Assembly (NCBI RefSeq): GCF_937890665.1 | Contig: NZ_CALADU010000238.1 | Coordinates: 1-12,055, forward strand | DNA from: an uncultured Subdoligranulum sp. | Lineage (GTDB): Bacteria > Bacillota_A > Clostridia > Oscillospirales > Ruminococcaceae | Length of the DNA: 12,055 nt | Reading direction: 5' to 3' | Part shown: piece after piece, positions 1-7,775 of the stretch | Layout: every line of letters starts with the position of its first letter | Position numbering within the stretch: position 1 is the first letter of the stretch | Notes under the pieces: generated by a model | Databases searched by the model: none | Told to the model about the DNA's origin: nothing | The model's input: the letters and a program-made list of their open reading frames with translations, nothing else | Made by a program: the position numbers and the translations under genes

Positions 1-2063
1 CGGGTGTTCGTACAAAGGTCCTGATGCTCTCTGCCACCCCGGTTAACAATCGATTTATCGACTTGAAAAACCAACTGGCGCTGGCCTATGAGGGAGACTC
101 TGCCCAAATCAATGAGAAACTGGATACCAGTACCACTATTGATGAAATCTTTCGCCGGGCCCAAAAGGCTTTCAATGAATGGAGCCGTCTTCCGGCTGAG
201 GAGCGGTCCACCGATGCATTGCTCAAGATGCTGGATTTTGACTTCTTTGAGGTGTTGGACAGCGTGACCATTGCCCGCTCCAGAAGACATATTGAGAAAT
301 ATTACGATACTGCCGATATCGGCAAGTTCCCAGAGCGGCTCAAACCGATCTCCCTCCGCCCCTGTCTGACAGACTTGGGAGATGCTATCAATTACAACCA
401 AATCTATGAACTACTAATATCGCTCAATCTGTCTATCTACACTCCCACCTACTATATCATGCCTTCCCGGCTCTCCAAATACGAGGAACTTACCCATAAC
501 AAAGGGACAAGCCTAACACAAAAAGGACGTGAGGAGGGCATCCGTCGCCTAATGAGCATCAATTTGCTCAAACGACTGGAGAGTTCTGTCTATGCCTTCC
601 GTCTCACCATTGATCGGGTATATCATTTGATCCAGTCCACCATCGAAACCATCCACGCCTATCAGTCCGGTGGCAAACTGCTGGAACTTGAGGACTTTGC
701 AAATGTCGACGAGTTTGATATGGACGACCAGAATACCGACTATTTCTCTGTTGGAAAACGGATCAAAATTGACCTGGCAGATATGGACTACCTTTCCTGG
801 CTGCGGGAGTTGGAAAAAGATGCCGATAACCTGCAGCTACTCTCCCTAATGATTGGGGATATTACTCCAAAACATGATACCAAGTTGCAGACACTGCTGG
901 GGATGATTCAGAAAAAGCAAGCGAATCCTATCAACCCAGGAAATCGGAAAATGATTATCTTTACAGCTTTCTCTGACACTGCAGACTATCTTTACCAGCA
1001 GGTCGCTCCTTTCGTGAAGCAGGCATTTGGTTTGAATACGGCGGAGATTACCGGAACGGTTGATGGGAAAACCACAATCCCCCGCCTACGCGCTGACTTG
1101 AATACTGTGCTTACCTGCTTCTCTCCTGTTTCCAAAGGACGAGATATTTTAATGCAGGATAGTACGGAAGAACTGGATATTCTGATCGCCACGGACTGCA
1201 TCTCCGAGGGCCAGAATCTCCAAGACTGTGACTATCTCATTAACTATGATATCCACTGGAACCCGGTGCGAATCATCCAGCGGTTTGGCCGTATCGACCG
1301 CATTGGCAGCCAGAACTCGGTGATCCAATTGGTGAACTTCTGGCCCGACATGGATCTGGATGAGTACATTAACCTGAAAAGTCGTGTGGAGACCCGCATG
1401 AAAATCTCCATCATGACCTCCACTGGCGACGATGATCTGATCAATGAGGAAGAGAAGGGCGACCTGGAGTATCGTCGTCAGCAGCTGAAACGGCTTCAGG
1501 AGGAAGTAGTAGATATTGAGGAGATGACCACCGGAATTTCCATCATGGATCTTGGGCTAAACGAATTCCGCTTAGATCTGTTGGAGTATATGAAGCACCA
1601 TCATGATGTGGAGGCTACGCCTCACGGCATGCATGCTGTAGTTCCGGCCCGGGATGATGCCCCTGCCGGAGCCATCTTTGTACTCCGAAATGTAAATGAC
1701 AGTGTCAATGTGGACAGCCGGAACCGTATTCATCCGTTCTATATGGTTTATGTCGGCATGGATGGGGAAATCCACTGTGATTACCTGGATCCTAAGCAAA
1801 TGCTTGATACTATCCGTCTTCTGTGCAGGGGGAAAATGGAGCCTATTTCCGACCTGTGCCGGAAGTTTAATCAGGAGACAGATGACGGGCGTAATATGTC
1901 TGAGATGTCAGAATTGTTGAACATAGCCGTTAACTCTATTGTTGATGTGAAAGAAGAAAACGATATTAATAGCCTATTTAAGAGCGGTGGCACCACCGCC
2001 CTCCTCTCTCAAGTATCTGGTCTGGATGATTTTGAATTAATTTGTTTTTTGGTTGTTAAGTGA
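1..2063 (+). CDS. SNF2-like SF2 DNA helicase, C-terminal part (5' truncated by window edge)
   Basis: An open frame enters from the left edge (first full codon at nt 3), so the start and the Walker A/B motifs lie outside the window. Visible helicase motifs are motif III (LSATP, nt 27-41), motif IV (KMIIFTAF, from nt 948), motif V (ATDCISEGQNLQ, nt 1188-1223) and motif VI (RIIQRFGRIDRIG, nt 1269-1307). The QRFGRIDRIGSQ form is typical of SNF2/RapA-like ATPases. The roughly 250 residues after motif VI are a helical and mixed region I cannot assign. The family couples ATP hydrolysis to translocation on double-stranded DNA, and such helicases recur in defence islands (for example DISARM DrmD), though I cannot show orthology. 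The ATG at nt 24 falls inside motif III and cannot be the real start. The stop at 2061-2063 lies 44 nt before the preferred start of the next gene. Cytoplasmic, no membrane segments. Helicase assignment is firm; the defence role is inferred from the neighbours. Confidence 0.9.
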   Translation, partial: GVRTKVLMLSATPVNNRFIDLKNQLALAYEGDSAQINEKLDTSTTIDEIFRRAQKAFNEWSRLPAEERSTDALLKMLDFDFFEVLDSVTIARSRRHIEKYYDTADIGKFPERLKPISLRPCLTDLGDAINYNQIYELLISLNLSIYTPTYYIMPSRLSKYEELTHNKGTSLTQKGREEGIRRLMSINLLKRLESSVYAFRLTIDRVYHLIQSTIETIHAYQSGGKLLELEDFANVDEFDMDDQNTDYFSVGKRIKIDLADMDYLSWLRELEKDADNLQLLSLMIGDITPKHDTKLQTLLGMIQKKQANPINPGNRKMIIFTAFSDTADYLYQQVAPFVKQAFGLNTAEITGTVDGKTTIPRLRADLNTVLTCFSPVSKGRDILMQDSTEELDILIATDCISEGQNLQDCDYLINYDIHWNPVRIIQRFGRIDRIGSQNSVIQLVNFWPDMDLDEYINLKSRVETRMKISIMTSTGDDDLINEEEKGDLEYRRQQLKRLQEEVVDIEEMTTGISIMDLGLNEFRLDLLEYMKHHHDVEATPHGMHAVVPARDDAPAGAIFVLRNVNDSVNVDSRNRIHPFYMVYVGMDGEIHCDYLDPKQMLDTIRLLCRGKMEPISDLCRKFNQETDDGRNMSEMSELLNIAVNSIVDVKEENDINSLFKSGGTTALLSQVSGLDDFELICFLVVK

Positions 2064-2094
2064 CTAATAGCATAGGGGAAAATATTACTCTATT

Positions 2095-2100
2095 GGGGGT
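2095..2100 (+). promoter_or_regulatory. Ribosome binding site deciding a GTG start (DUF262 gene)
   Basis: GGGGGT lies 7 nt before GTG 2108. The alternative in-frame GTG at 2060 has only T-rich sequence upstream. This places the start 16 codons downstream of the longest reading. Confidence 0.65.
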
Positions 2101-2107
2101 AGAAACC

Positions 2108-3847
2108 GTGTCGAAATTAAATGTCGATCAGAAGACCATTAAAGACCTTTTTCAAGATAAACGAGCAGATTTTTTGATTCCAGATTACCAGAGACCTTAT
2201 GCCTGGGGAGAGACTGAATGTCAAACCTTATGGGATGATATTTTTACTTTTGCAATTCCAGATGAAGGACGAACAAAATTTGATCGAAATAGCGAATATT
2301 TTCTTGGCCCTATTGTCACATATAAAAACGAAAACAGTCAATTGGAAGTGATTGATGGGCAGCAGCGGCTTACTACTCTAATGCTACTTCTTCGCGCCTT
2401 CTATGCCAAATTTGGCCATATGAAGGACGAAGCATCTGTTGAAACGAGCAAAGATATCGCAAAATGCATTTGGAGGACAGACGAATTTGGAAAGCCCGAT
2501 ATGTCAGCCTTAAAAATTGATTCTGAGGTTGCGACCGATAAAGATAAGGATGAGTTTCTCGAAATATTAAAAGACGGTGTTATCAAAGCAGGCCAAAAGA
2601 GCAGGTATGCCACGAATTATCGATTTTTCCAAAACTGTATCGATGACTTCCTGGCAAAATATCCAACATATTTTGCTTACTTGCCCACTCGCATCATGAA
2701 TAACTGTATTCTGCTCCCGATTGAAGCTGAATCGCAAGACACAGCACTCCGAATTTTTTCTACGCTAAATGACCGTGGCATGCCCCTCTCCGATTCTGAT
2801 ATTTTTAAGGCTCAGTTCTATAAATATTTTTCCAAGCGTGGAGAAAAAGACATTTTTATAAAGCGATGGAAAGAGCTGGAAGAACTGACGGAGTCGATTT
2901 TCCACCCGTTAAATGGAACTCCTATGGATGAGCTTTTTACACGGTATATGTACTATATCCGCGCAAAATTGGGGATTAAATCGTCTACTACAGAAGCATT
3001 GCGTAAGTTTTATGAGAAAGACGGCTATGCGCTTCTCAAAAAAGAAGATACATTCAATGATTTGATTACGCTTGCACAGTTCTGGGAAGATGTAGTCAAT
3101 CAAGATAAAGATCACTTTTCTTCCAGAATTCTCCGACGCCTATTTGTCTTAAATTATGCACCTAACGGAATGTGGACTTATGCCGTCTCCGTGTTCTTTA
3201 TGAAGAATAAAGATGCTGAGGGTCTTCTTGAGGAAGAGCAGTTCTATCAGTTCCTTAGAAAAATTACTGGGTTTATCTGGACGTATGCGGTTACGAACCC
3301 AGGTGTTAATGCTTTGCGAACTCCGGTGTATGCAGAGATGGTTAATATCGTTAATGGAGCACCTGTAACTTTTGCGGAGTACAAATTTGAACCAGAAAAG
3401 GTTCAGAGTATGTTTGGTAATTTTACCTTTAGCAACATTAGACCAATTACGAAGTCCATGCTGGCTTGGTGGGCATTTGAGGATGAGGAGCAGGAACTCT
3501 TTCCTCTTGAGACTGTATTAGAAATTGAACATATTTACGCCAGGAACCGGTATGAAAAAGATAAATCTCTTACAGATGTTAAGAATTTGGAAGCTCTGGG
3601 TAATAAAGCGCTTCTTGAAAAGCGGATCAATATCCGGGCAGCGGATTACCGCTTTGAGGATAAAGTGAAATATTATCAAGGATTCACTAATAGCCGTAAC
3701 CAGCAAAAGGAGGGCACAAAGAACCATGAATTACGCTGCCTTTCTGAAACCGCAACTGATTTCACGGAAAAGGATATTCAAAAACGGACCGAGCAAATTA
3801 TGGATGCGTTCCTAAACTATTTGGGAGAAAATGAATTACTAAAATAG
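2108..3847 (+). CDS. DUF262-DUF1524 (GmrSD/SspE-type) protein, candidate HNH endonuclease
   Basis: A 579-residue protein using a GTG start at 2108, preceded by GGGGGT (2095-2100) with a 7-nt gap. A GTG at 2060 would add 16 residues and overlap the helicase stop, but it has no SD; the new N-terminus SKLNVDQKTIKDLF also looks like a natural family start. The N-terminal DUF262 domain shows IPDYQRPYAW (residues 24-33) and VIDGQQRLTTL (81-91), the ParB/Srx-like NTP-binding signature. The C-terminal DUF1524 HNH domain shows EIEHIYARN (472-480, His475) and LGNKALL (497-503, Asn499). Both domains in one chain match single-chain GmrSD, SspE and BrxU-type enzymes, which are NTP-regulated nucleases that attack modified or otherwise marked phage DNA. 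Key residues of both domains appear intact, so activity is plausible. The gene is distinctly AT-rich compared with the helicase before it and res further on, hinting at separate acquisition. The DNA mark recognised cannot be read from sequence. Confidence 0.9.
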   Translation: MSKLNVDQKTIKDLFQDKRADFLIPDYQRPYAWGETECQTLWDDIFTFAIPDEGRTKFDRNSEYFLGPIVTYKNENSQLEVIDGQQRLTTLMLLLRAFYAKFGHMKDEASVETSKDIAKCIWRTDEFGKPDMSALKIDSEVATDKDKDEFLEILKDGVIKAGQKSRYATNYRFFQNCIDDFLAKYPTYFAYLPTRIMNNCILLPIEAESQDTALRIFSTLNDRGMPLSDSDIFKAQFYKYFSKRGEKDIFIKRWKELEELTESIFHPLNGTPMDELFTRYMYYIRAKLGIKSSTTEALRKFYEKDGYALLKKEDTFNDLITLAQFWEDVVNQDKDHFSSRILRRLFVLNYAPNGMWTYAVSVFFMKNKDAEGLLEEEQFYQFLRKITGFIWTYAVTNPGVNALRTPVYAEMVNIVNGAPVTFAEYKFEPEKVQSMFGNFTFSNIRPITKSMLAWWAFEDEEQELFPLETVLEIEHIYARNRYEKDKSLTDVKNLEALGNKALLEKRINIRAADYRFEDKVKYYQGFTNSRNQQKEGTKNHELRCLSETATDFTEKDIQKRTEQIMDAFLNYLGENELLK

Positions 3848-3877
3848 CATCTGCTTTTGACCTTTTGGGGTATAAAT

Positions 3878-3886
3878 GGAGGAGGG
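3878..3886 (+). promoter_or_regulatory. Strong ribosome binding site deciding the DUF4391 start
   Basis: GGAGGAGGG sits in the 46-bp gap after the DUF262 gene, with its GGAGG core (3881-3885) 8 nt from ATG 3894. It overlaps the upstream in-frame ATG 3876, ruling that start out. This is the strongest SD in the window and could re-initiate translation after the AT-rich DUF262 gene. Confidence 0.8.
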
Positions 3887-3893
3887 AGTCCCG

Positions 3894-4544
3894 ATGCTGA
3901 ATCTGCCGAAAAGCACGGAATTTAACAAGCGTATCCCCAAGCAGAAATTCTATGAGAACTTATCGGTGACACCCGCCCTGAAAAAGTCTTTTACGGAACA
4001 AATCCGGACGATCTGGTGGAGAAACAAAATTGCTGTCTCCACGGCTAATCTGGCTCCCGGTAAAACGGTCACAGAGTTGGAAGTGCTGGAGATTTGCCTG
4101 AACCGGCCCTCCCTGGATGAAACTGTCTTGCTCCAGATCGACCGGGAGATCCCCTACCACATTCTTTTCCTGCTGGAGCATGAAGGGAAGTACCAGGCAT
4201 GGATCGGCTATAAGGAGGCCGCCTCCGGCAGTACCGCTTTTCAGGTCCGCCAATACTATCACACACAGTGGATGGACGTGGAGCTGCTTCCCCTCAAAAT
4301 AGAGGGCCTTTCCATGGATGCGGTGTACGAGAACTTTGTCCGGCAGATCGCCGGAGAGAGCCTTGCCTCCAGCGGAGAGAAGGACTTGCAGGATTCCGTG
4401 GAGCGGGATCTTCGGCGGAAGCAGCTCCAAAAACAGATCACGGCACTGGAAAACAAGATCAGAAAAGAAAAACAGCTCAACCGGCAGGTGGAGTTAAATA
4501 CGGAGCTAAAAGCGTTAAAAAAGCAGTCGGAGGAGCTATTATGA
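3894..4544 (+). CDS. DUF4391 domain protein with C-terminal coiled coil
   Basis: A 216-residue protein. The start at ATG 3894 is set by a very strong SD (GGAGGAGGG, 3878-3886, 8 nt from its GGAGG core); an in-frame ATG at 3876 overlaps this SD and is rejected. The N-terminus LPKSTEFNKRIPKQKFY (residues 4-20), the Trp pair in the IRTIWWRNKI stretch, and the IPYHILFLLEHEGKYQAWIGY strand pattern (86-106) match my recollection of the DUF4391 family. From about residue 164 to the end the chain is a charged, Lys/Glu/Gln/Leu-rich helix that should form a coiled coil, suggesting a partner-binding or adaptor role. No catalytic motif is evident. I associate DUF4391 genes with SNF2-helicase and type III mod/res neighbourhoods, as here, but no biochemical function is known to me. 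The gene is GC-richer than both flanking genes and overlaps the next by 4 nt (ATGA). Confidence 0.82.
   Translation: MLNLPKSTEFNKRIPKQKFYENLSVTPALKKSFTEQIRTIWWRNKIAVSTANLAPGKTVTELEVLEICLNRPSLDETVLLQIDREIPYHILFLLEHEGKYQAWIGYKEAASGSTAFQVRQYYHTQWMDVELLPLKIEGLSMDAVYENFVRQIAGESLASSGEKDLQDSVERDLRRKQLQKQITALENKIRKEKQLNRQVELNTELKALKKQSEELL
4529..4533 (+). promoter_or_regulatory. Ribosome binding site for the HEPN gene inside the DUF4391 end
   Basis: GGAGG lies 7 nt before ATG 4541, within the last codons of the DUF4391 gene. Together with the ATGA stop/start it supports translational coupling and fixes the HEPN start at 4541 instead of further upstream. Confidence 0.75.
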
Positions 4545-5692
4545 TACAAGAATACCTTTTCAGCGGTGAAAAATATAGATATGAAGTCGAACACTATACA
4601 TATAAATCTGTTAAGGTAAAAACATACGATATTGAAAATTCTGACTGCTGGCTTGTCACATTTTCATTGGACGGAGAAAATGAAAGAAATGCGAATATTC
4701 TTTCTGTTGTGAATGACTTCGTTGTAGACAAGTTTCATCCAACGATCTTAAGTAATGGATGCTCGGCTTACTACAACAGGGCCCTTTATCCACGTTTCAA
4801 CGAATTTGAACGTAAGTTGAGGAAATTACTTTATTTAAAAAGTGCTTTAAGCCAAGACACAGGTGATACAGGCGTTATAAAGGATCTTGAAAGTAAAGAT
4901 TTGGGAGAAATTTTTACCTTGCTGTTCTCCGATGCGCAATTCGTTAAAGATGTCAAAAAATCAATTAACGAAAAAACATGGCAGTTCACCAAAACAGAGA
5001 TACTTGCAACATTACAGCAGATATCCGAAAGCACACTTTGGGATCGATTGATTGGAAATGACGCGGTTCCTTCATTAAGTACTGACTTTACACAGGTCAA
5101 ACAGTTCCGAAATGATGTTATGCACGCACACAATATGGGAACAGTATCCTATAATTCTGCTCTCAACCTGCTAAAGAGGATCAATAGGCAGCTTGACATA
5201 GCAATCGATAAAATCATCATTGCTAAAGCAAAAACTCCACAGCATGAAGATAGACAAGATTTTAATACTGTAATAGAAAATGCCATTAAAGAGATGGATA
5301 CTACTAAACAAGACTGGCGAGAACAGCTTGCTGAGGTACAAGCATCCATTTATACATTTAATAATGCGGGAATGCTTGCAACACTTGAAGAATATAACCG
5401 CATTGCAAGTTCTCCGGAATTTAACGCAATAAAGACATATCTTTCTTCCTACGAATTCTCTCAAATTCAGAAAAATATTGAACAAATTTCAAAAATTAAA
5501 ATGGACATTCCTCCAGCGCTTCAAGAAATCCAAAAAATTGCTGGATCTATAAAAATACCTGAGTTTGAAGCACCAGCCGCATTGCTTGAATTGCAAAAAT
5601 CGCTTCAAGATTTAAAAATAGATTTGGAGAATCCTAAGGAGTCGCCGGAAGAAACAGCGGAGGATAAAACTGATGAACCACATGAAATTTGA
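4541..5692 (+). CDS. HEPN-domain protein (Swt1-like), candidate RNase effector with coiled-coil tail
   Basis: A 383-residue protein starting at ATG 4541 (ATGA overlap with the DUF4391 stop; GGAGG at 4529-4533, 7-nt gap). The frame stays open upstream to 4268, but that extension only reads through the DUF4391 gene in another frame. Residues 1-80 form an unassigned mixed domain. Residues about 83-225 look like a HEPN helical bundle: an opening helix NEFERKLRKLLYLK (87-100) and the hallmark FRNDVMHAH with Arg190-x4-His195, the RNase active-site motif (polar residue after Arg, as is usual). Residues about 245-360 are helical and coiled-coil-like with a 21-residue repeat (Pro324/Pro345), followed by an acidic, Pro/Glu-rich tail. 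HEPN proteins are typically metal-independent RNases used as toxins or abortive-infection effectors. Its final 20 nt overlap mod, so the two should be translationally coupled. The gene is AT-rich compared with its neighbours. HEPN is likely; RNase activity is inferred. Confidence 0.72.
   Translation: MIQEYLFSGEKYRYEVEHYTYKSVKVKTYDIENSDCWLVTFSLDGENERNANILSVVNDFVVDKFHPTILSNGCSAYYNRALYPRFNEFERKLRKLLYLKSALSQDTGDTGVIKDLESKDLGEIFTLLFSDAQFVKDVKKSINEKTWQFTKTEILATLQQISESTLWDRLIGNDAVPSLSTDFTQVKQFRNDVMHAHNMGTVSYNSALNLLKRINRQLDIAIDKIIIAKAKTPQHEDRQDFNTVIENAIKEMDTTKQDWREQLAEVQASIYTFNNAGMLATLEEYNRIASSPEFNAIKTYLSSYEFSQIQKNIEQISKIKMDIPPALQEIQKIAGSIKIPEFEAPAALLELQKSLQDLKIDLENPKESPEETAEDKTDEPHEI
5659..5663 (+). 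promoter_or_regulatory. Ribosome binding site for mod inside the HEPN gene end
   Basis: GGAGG lies 9 nt before ATG 5673 and 18 nt before ATG 5682, favouring the first start. Initiation takes place inside the HEPN reading frame, giving a 20-nt overlap. Confidence 0.7.
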
Positions 5693-7775
5693 GACGCCGG
5701 ATTTGACGGCGCAGAATATAGAGAAACTGGCCGCTCTTTTCCCCGGGTGCGTGACTGAGGGACCGGATGGCCACGGTGGACTGAAGAAGGCTATCAATTT
5801 TGACCTGCTCAAGCAGTTGCTGTCTGACGCAGTACTGGAGGGAGACGAAGCCTATGAGTTCACTTGGGTAGGCAAGAAAGCCGCCATCGTAGAGGCCAAC
5901 AAACCCATCCGCAAGACTCTGCGCCCCTGCCCGGAGGAGAGCAAGAACTGGGACACCACGGAGAACCTCTACATCGAAGGTGACAACCTGGAGGTGCTGA
6001 AGCTCCTGCAGGAAGCGTACCTGGGCAAGGTGAAGATGATCTATATTGACCCGCCCTACAACACCGGCCACGACTTCATCTACAATGACCGTTTTGAGAT
6101 GGACAAGCAGGAGTATGACCAGCAGATCGGCCTGTTTGACGAAGAGGGCAACAAGAACTTTGTGGAGAATTCGGAGAGCAATCCACGGTTCCACTCCGAC
6201 TGGTGCAGTATGATGTATCCCCGGTTGATGCTGGCCAGAAATATGCTGTCGGACGATGGTGTTATTTTCATTTCTATTGATGATCATGAGTGCGCTGACC
6301 TGCTGAAAATGTGCAGCGAAGTATTTGGTGAAAGTAATTTTGTGGCAGATATTTCATGGCAAAGAACATATTCCACCCGCAATGACTCAAAGGGCGTTGT
6401 TAATGAGATAGAGCATATTGTTGCGTACAGCAAACAAACTTCTTGGACTCCATATGCATTACCCAGAACGGCAGAAATGGACGCAAAGTACAAAAATCCA
6501 GACCACGACCATACTTTGTGGCGTGCAGACAATGCATTTGCATCAGATGCGTCTACACACCAGGGAATGGTATATGCCATCCAACATCCGTTTACTGGGG
6601 AATTAATTTATCCAAGTGATAATGCACATTGGCGTTATCAGCAGGATGAAATGCTCCGTATTATGCAGGGATGGTGTCCGTACGAACTCAAGGACTTAGA
6701 TGATGCAAACGAGAGAGCAAAAATCTGCGGAATAAGCCCAAAAGATGTTCGCCCAAATGTTAAAGGAATTGTTTTGTCTCTTCCTCTATCAATATCACAA
6801 AAGCTTGCACAAGAAGTTTACGAAACCGGACCATGGCCGCGGTTTTATTTTACAAAAAACGGAACTGGAGGAATAGCGCGGAAAACCTATCTGAATGAAA
6901 ACAACGGGAAATTACCCACAAATTTTTGGGCTCACACGGAAGTAGGCCATACTGACGAGGCGAAAAAAGAACTCAAGAATTTGTTTGATGGCTCCGCTCC
7001 GTTTGACACGCCGAAACCGGTTCGCTTACTGGAGCGTATGCTTACCGTTGCTACGGATAAGGATTCCATTGTAATGGACTTTTTCTCTGGTTCTGCTACA
7101 ACTGCCCACGCAGTCATGCGAAAAAACGCGGAGGATGGCGGTCACCGTAAATTTATTCTGGTACAACTTCCGGAAAAAAGTCCTTCTCCTCAATATGAAA
7201 CCCTCTGCGACATCGGGAAAGAGCGTATTCGCAGAGCTGGAGAGGAATTAAGAGATAAGATATTCAATAACGCTGCACTTACGTTGGGGACGGTAATGTT
7301 TTTGCCAAAGGAAGAAAATGAAATTCTTGATAAATCCGATGTCCTAATTGACAAAGCCGCGGGATTCGATAATGGTTTCCGTGTTCTCAAACTGGATACT
7401 ACCAATATGGAGGATGTCTACTATTCTGCCCAGGAGTATAGCCAGCAGATGCTCCAGAACATGGCCTCCAACATCAAAAGAGACCGTACCGACCTGGACC
7501 TGCTCTTTGGCTGCTTGCTGGATTGGGGGCTTTCTCTGTCCATGCCTTACCACTCGGAGCAAATGGAAGGCTGCACCGTCCATACCTACAACGAGGGTGA
7601 TTTGATCGCCTGCTTTGATGAAAATGTACCGGAGAGCGTCATTCGAGAAATCGCCCGGCGTAAGCCCCTCCGGGCCGTATTCCGTGACAGTAGCTTTGCC
7701 ACCAGCCCGGAGAAAATCAATGTGGGCGAAATCTTCAAGTTGCTGGCTCCTGATACCCGGGTGAAGGTGATCTGA
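5673..7775 (+). CDS. mod: Type III DNA N6-adenine methyltransferase, modification subunit Mod
   Basis: A 700-residue protein. The start at 5673 is favoured over ATG 5682 because GGAGG (5659-5663) lies 9 nt upstream of it. As in beta-class N6-adenine methyltransferases, the catalytic motif comes first: IDPPYNTG with DPPY at residues 126-129. The AdoMet-binding motif comes late: DFFSGSATTAHAVM (469-482). The region between them, about residues 200-440, should carry the target recognition domain (TRD) that sets the sequence methylated. The C-terminus (DLLFGCLLDWGLSLSMPY, then VFRDSSFATSPEKINVGEIF) is the characteristic Mod tail. In type III systems Mod methylates one strand of a short non-palindromic site and also provides specificity to the Mod-Res nuclease. 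Length is normal and all key motifs are intact. The ends are GC-rich with codon use like res, while nt about 6250-7380 is AT-richer. No simple-sequence repeats of the phase-variable kind are visible. Flanked directly by the two HEPN-like genes. Confidence 0.96.
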   Translation: MNHMKFETPDLTAQNIEKLAALFPGCVTEGPDGHGGLKKAINFDLLKQLLSDAVLEGDEAYEFTWVGKKAAIVEANKPIRKTLRPCPEESKNWDTTENLYIEGDNLEVLKLLQEAYLGKVKMIYIDPPYNTGHDFIYNDRFEMDKQEYDQQIGLFDEEGNKNFVENSESNPRFHSDWCSMMYPRLMLARNMLSDDGVIFISIDDHECADLLKMCSEVFGESNFVADISWQRTYSTRNDSKGVVNEIEHIVAYSKQTSWTPYALPRTAEMDAKYKNPDHDHTLWRADNAFASDASTHQGMVYAIQHPFTGELIYPSDNAHWRYQQDEMLRIMQGWCPYELKDLDDANERAKICGISPKDVRPNVKGIVLSLPLSISQKLAQEVYETGPWPRFYFTKNGTGGIARKTYLNENNGKLPTNFWAHTEVGHTDEAKKELKNLFDGSAPFDTPKPVRLLERMLTVATDKDSIVMDFFSGSATTAHAVMRKNAEDGGHRKFILVQLPEKSPSPQYETLCDIGKERIRRAGEELRDKIFNNAALTLGTVMFLPKEENEILDKSDVLIDKAAGFDNGFRVLKLDTTNMEDVYYSAQEYSQQMLQNMASNIKRDRTDLDLLFGCLLDWGLSLSMPYHSEQMEGCTVHTYNEGDLIACFDENVPESVIREIARRKPLRAVFRDSSFATSPEKINVGEIFKLLAPDTRVKVI

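Noticed and set aside
24..26. ATG at 24 as the start of the first gene
   Set aside because: The frame is open to the window edge and this ATG falls within helicase motif III, so the true start lies upstream of the window.
3848..3893. Possible promoter or terminator in the 46-bp gap (TATAAA at 3871-3876)
   Set aside because: No matching -35 element at the right distance and no stem-loop with a T-run; the gap is explained by the strong SD of the DUF4391 gene.
4268..4540. Possible 91-residue N-terminal extension of the HEPN protein starting at ATG 4268
   Set aside because: It overlaps the well-supported DUF4391 gene in another frame, its translation is low-complexity Arg/Gly/Ala-rich, and ATG 4541 has a proper SD and ATGA junction.
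5634..6287. 217-codon open frame on the minus strand across the HEPN/mod junction
   Set aside because: It lies opposite conserved mod motifs (DPPY), has no recognisable domain, and is explained as a shadow of GC-rich codons in mod.
5673..7775. Phase-variable simple repeats in mod
   Set aside because: Type III mod genes often carry tandem short repeats; none were seen on reading the gene.
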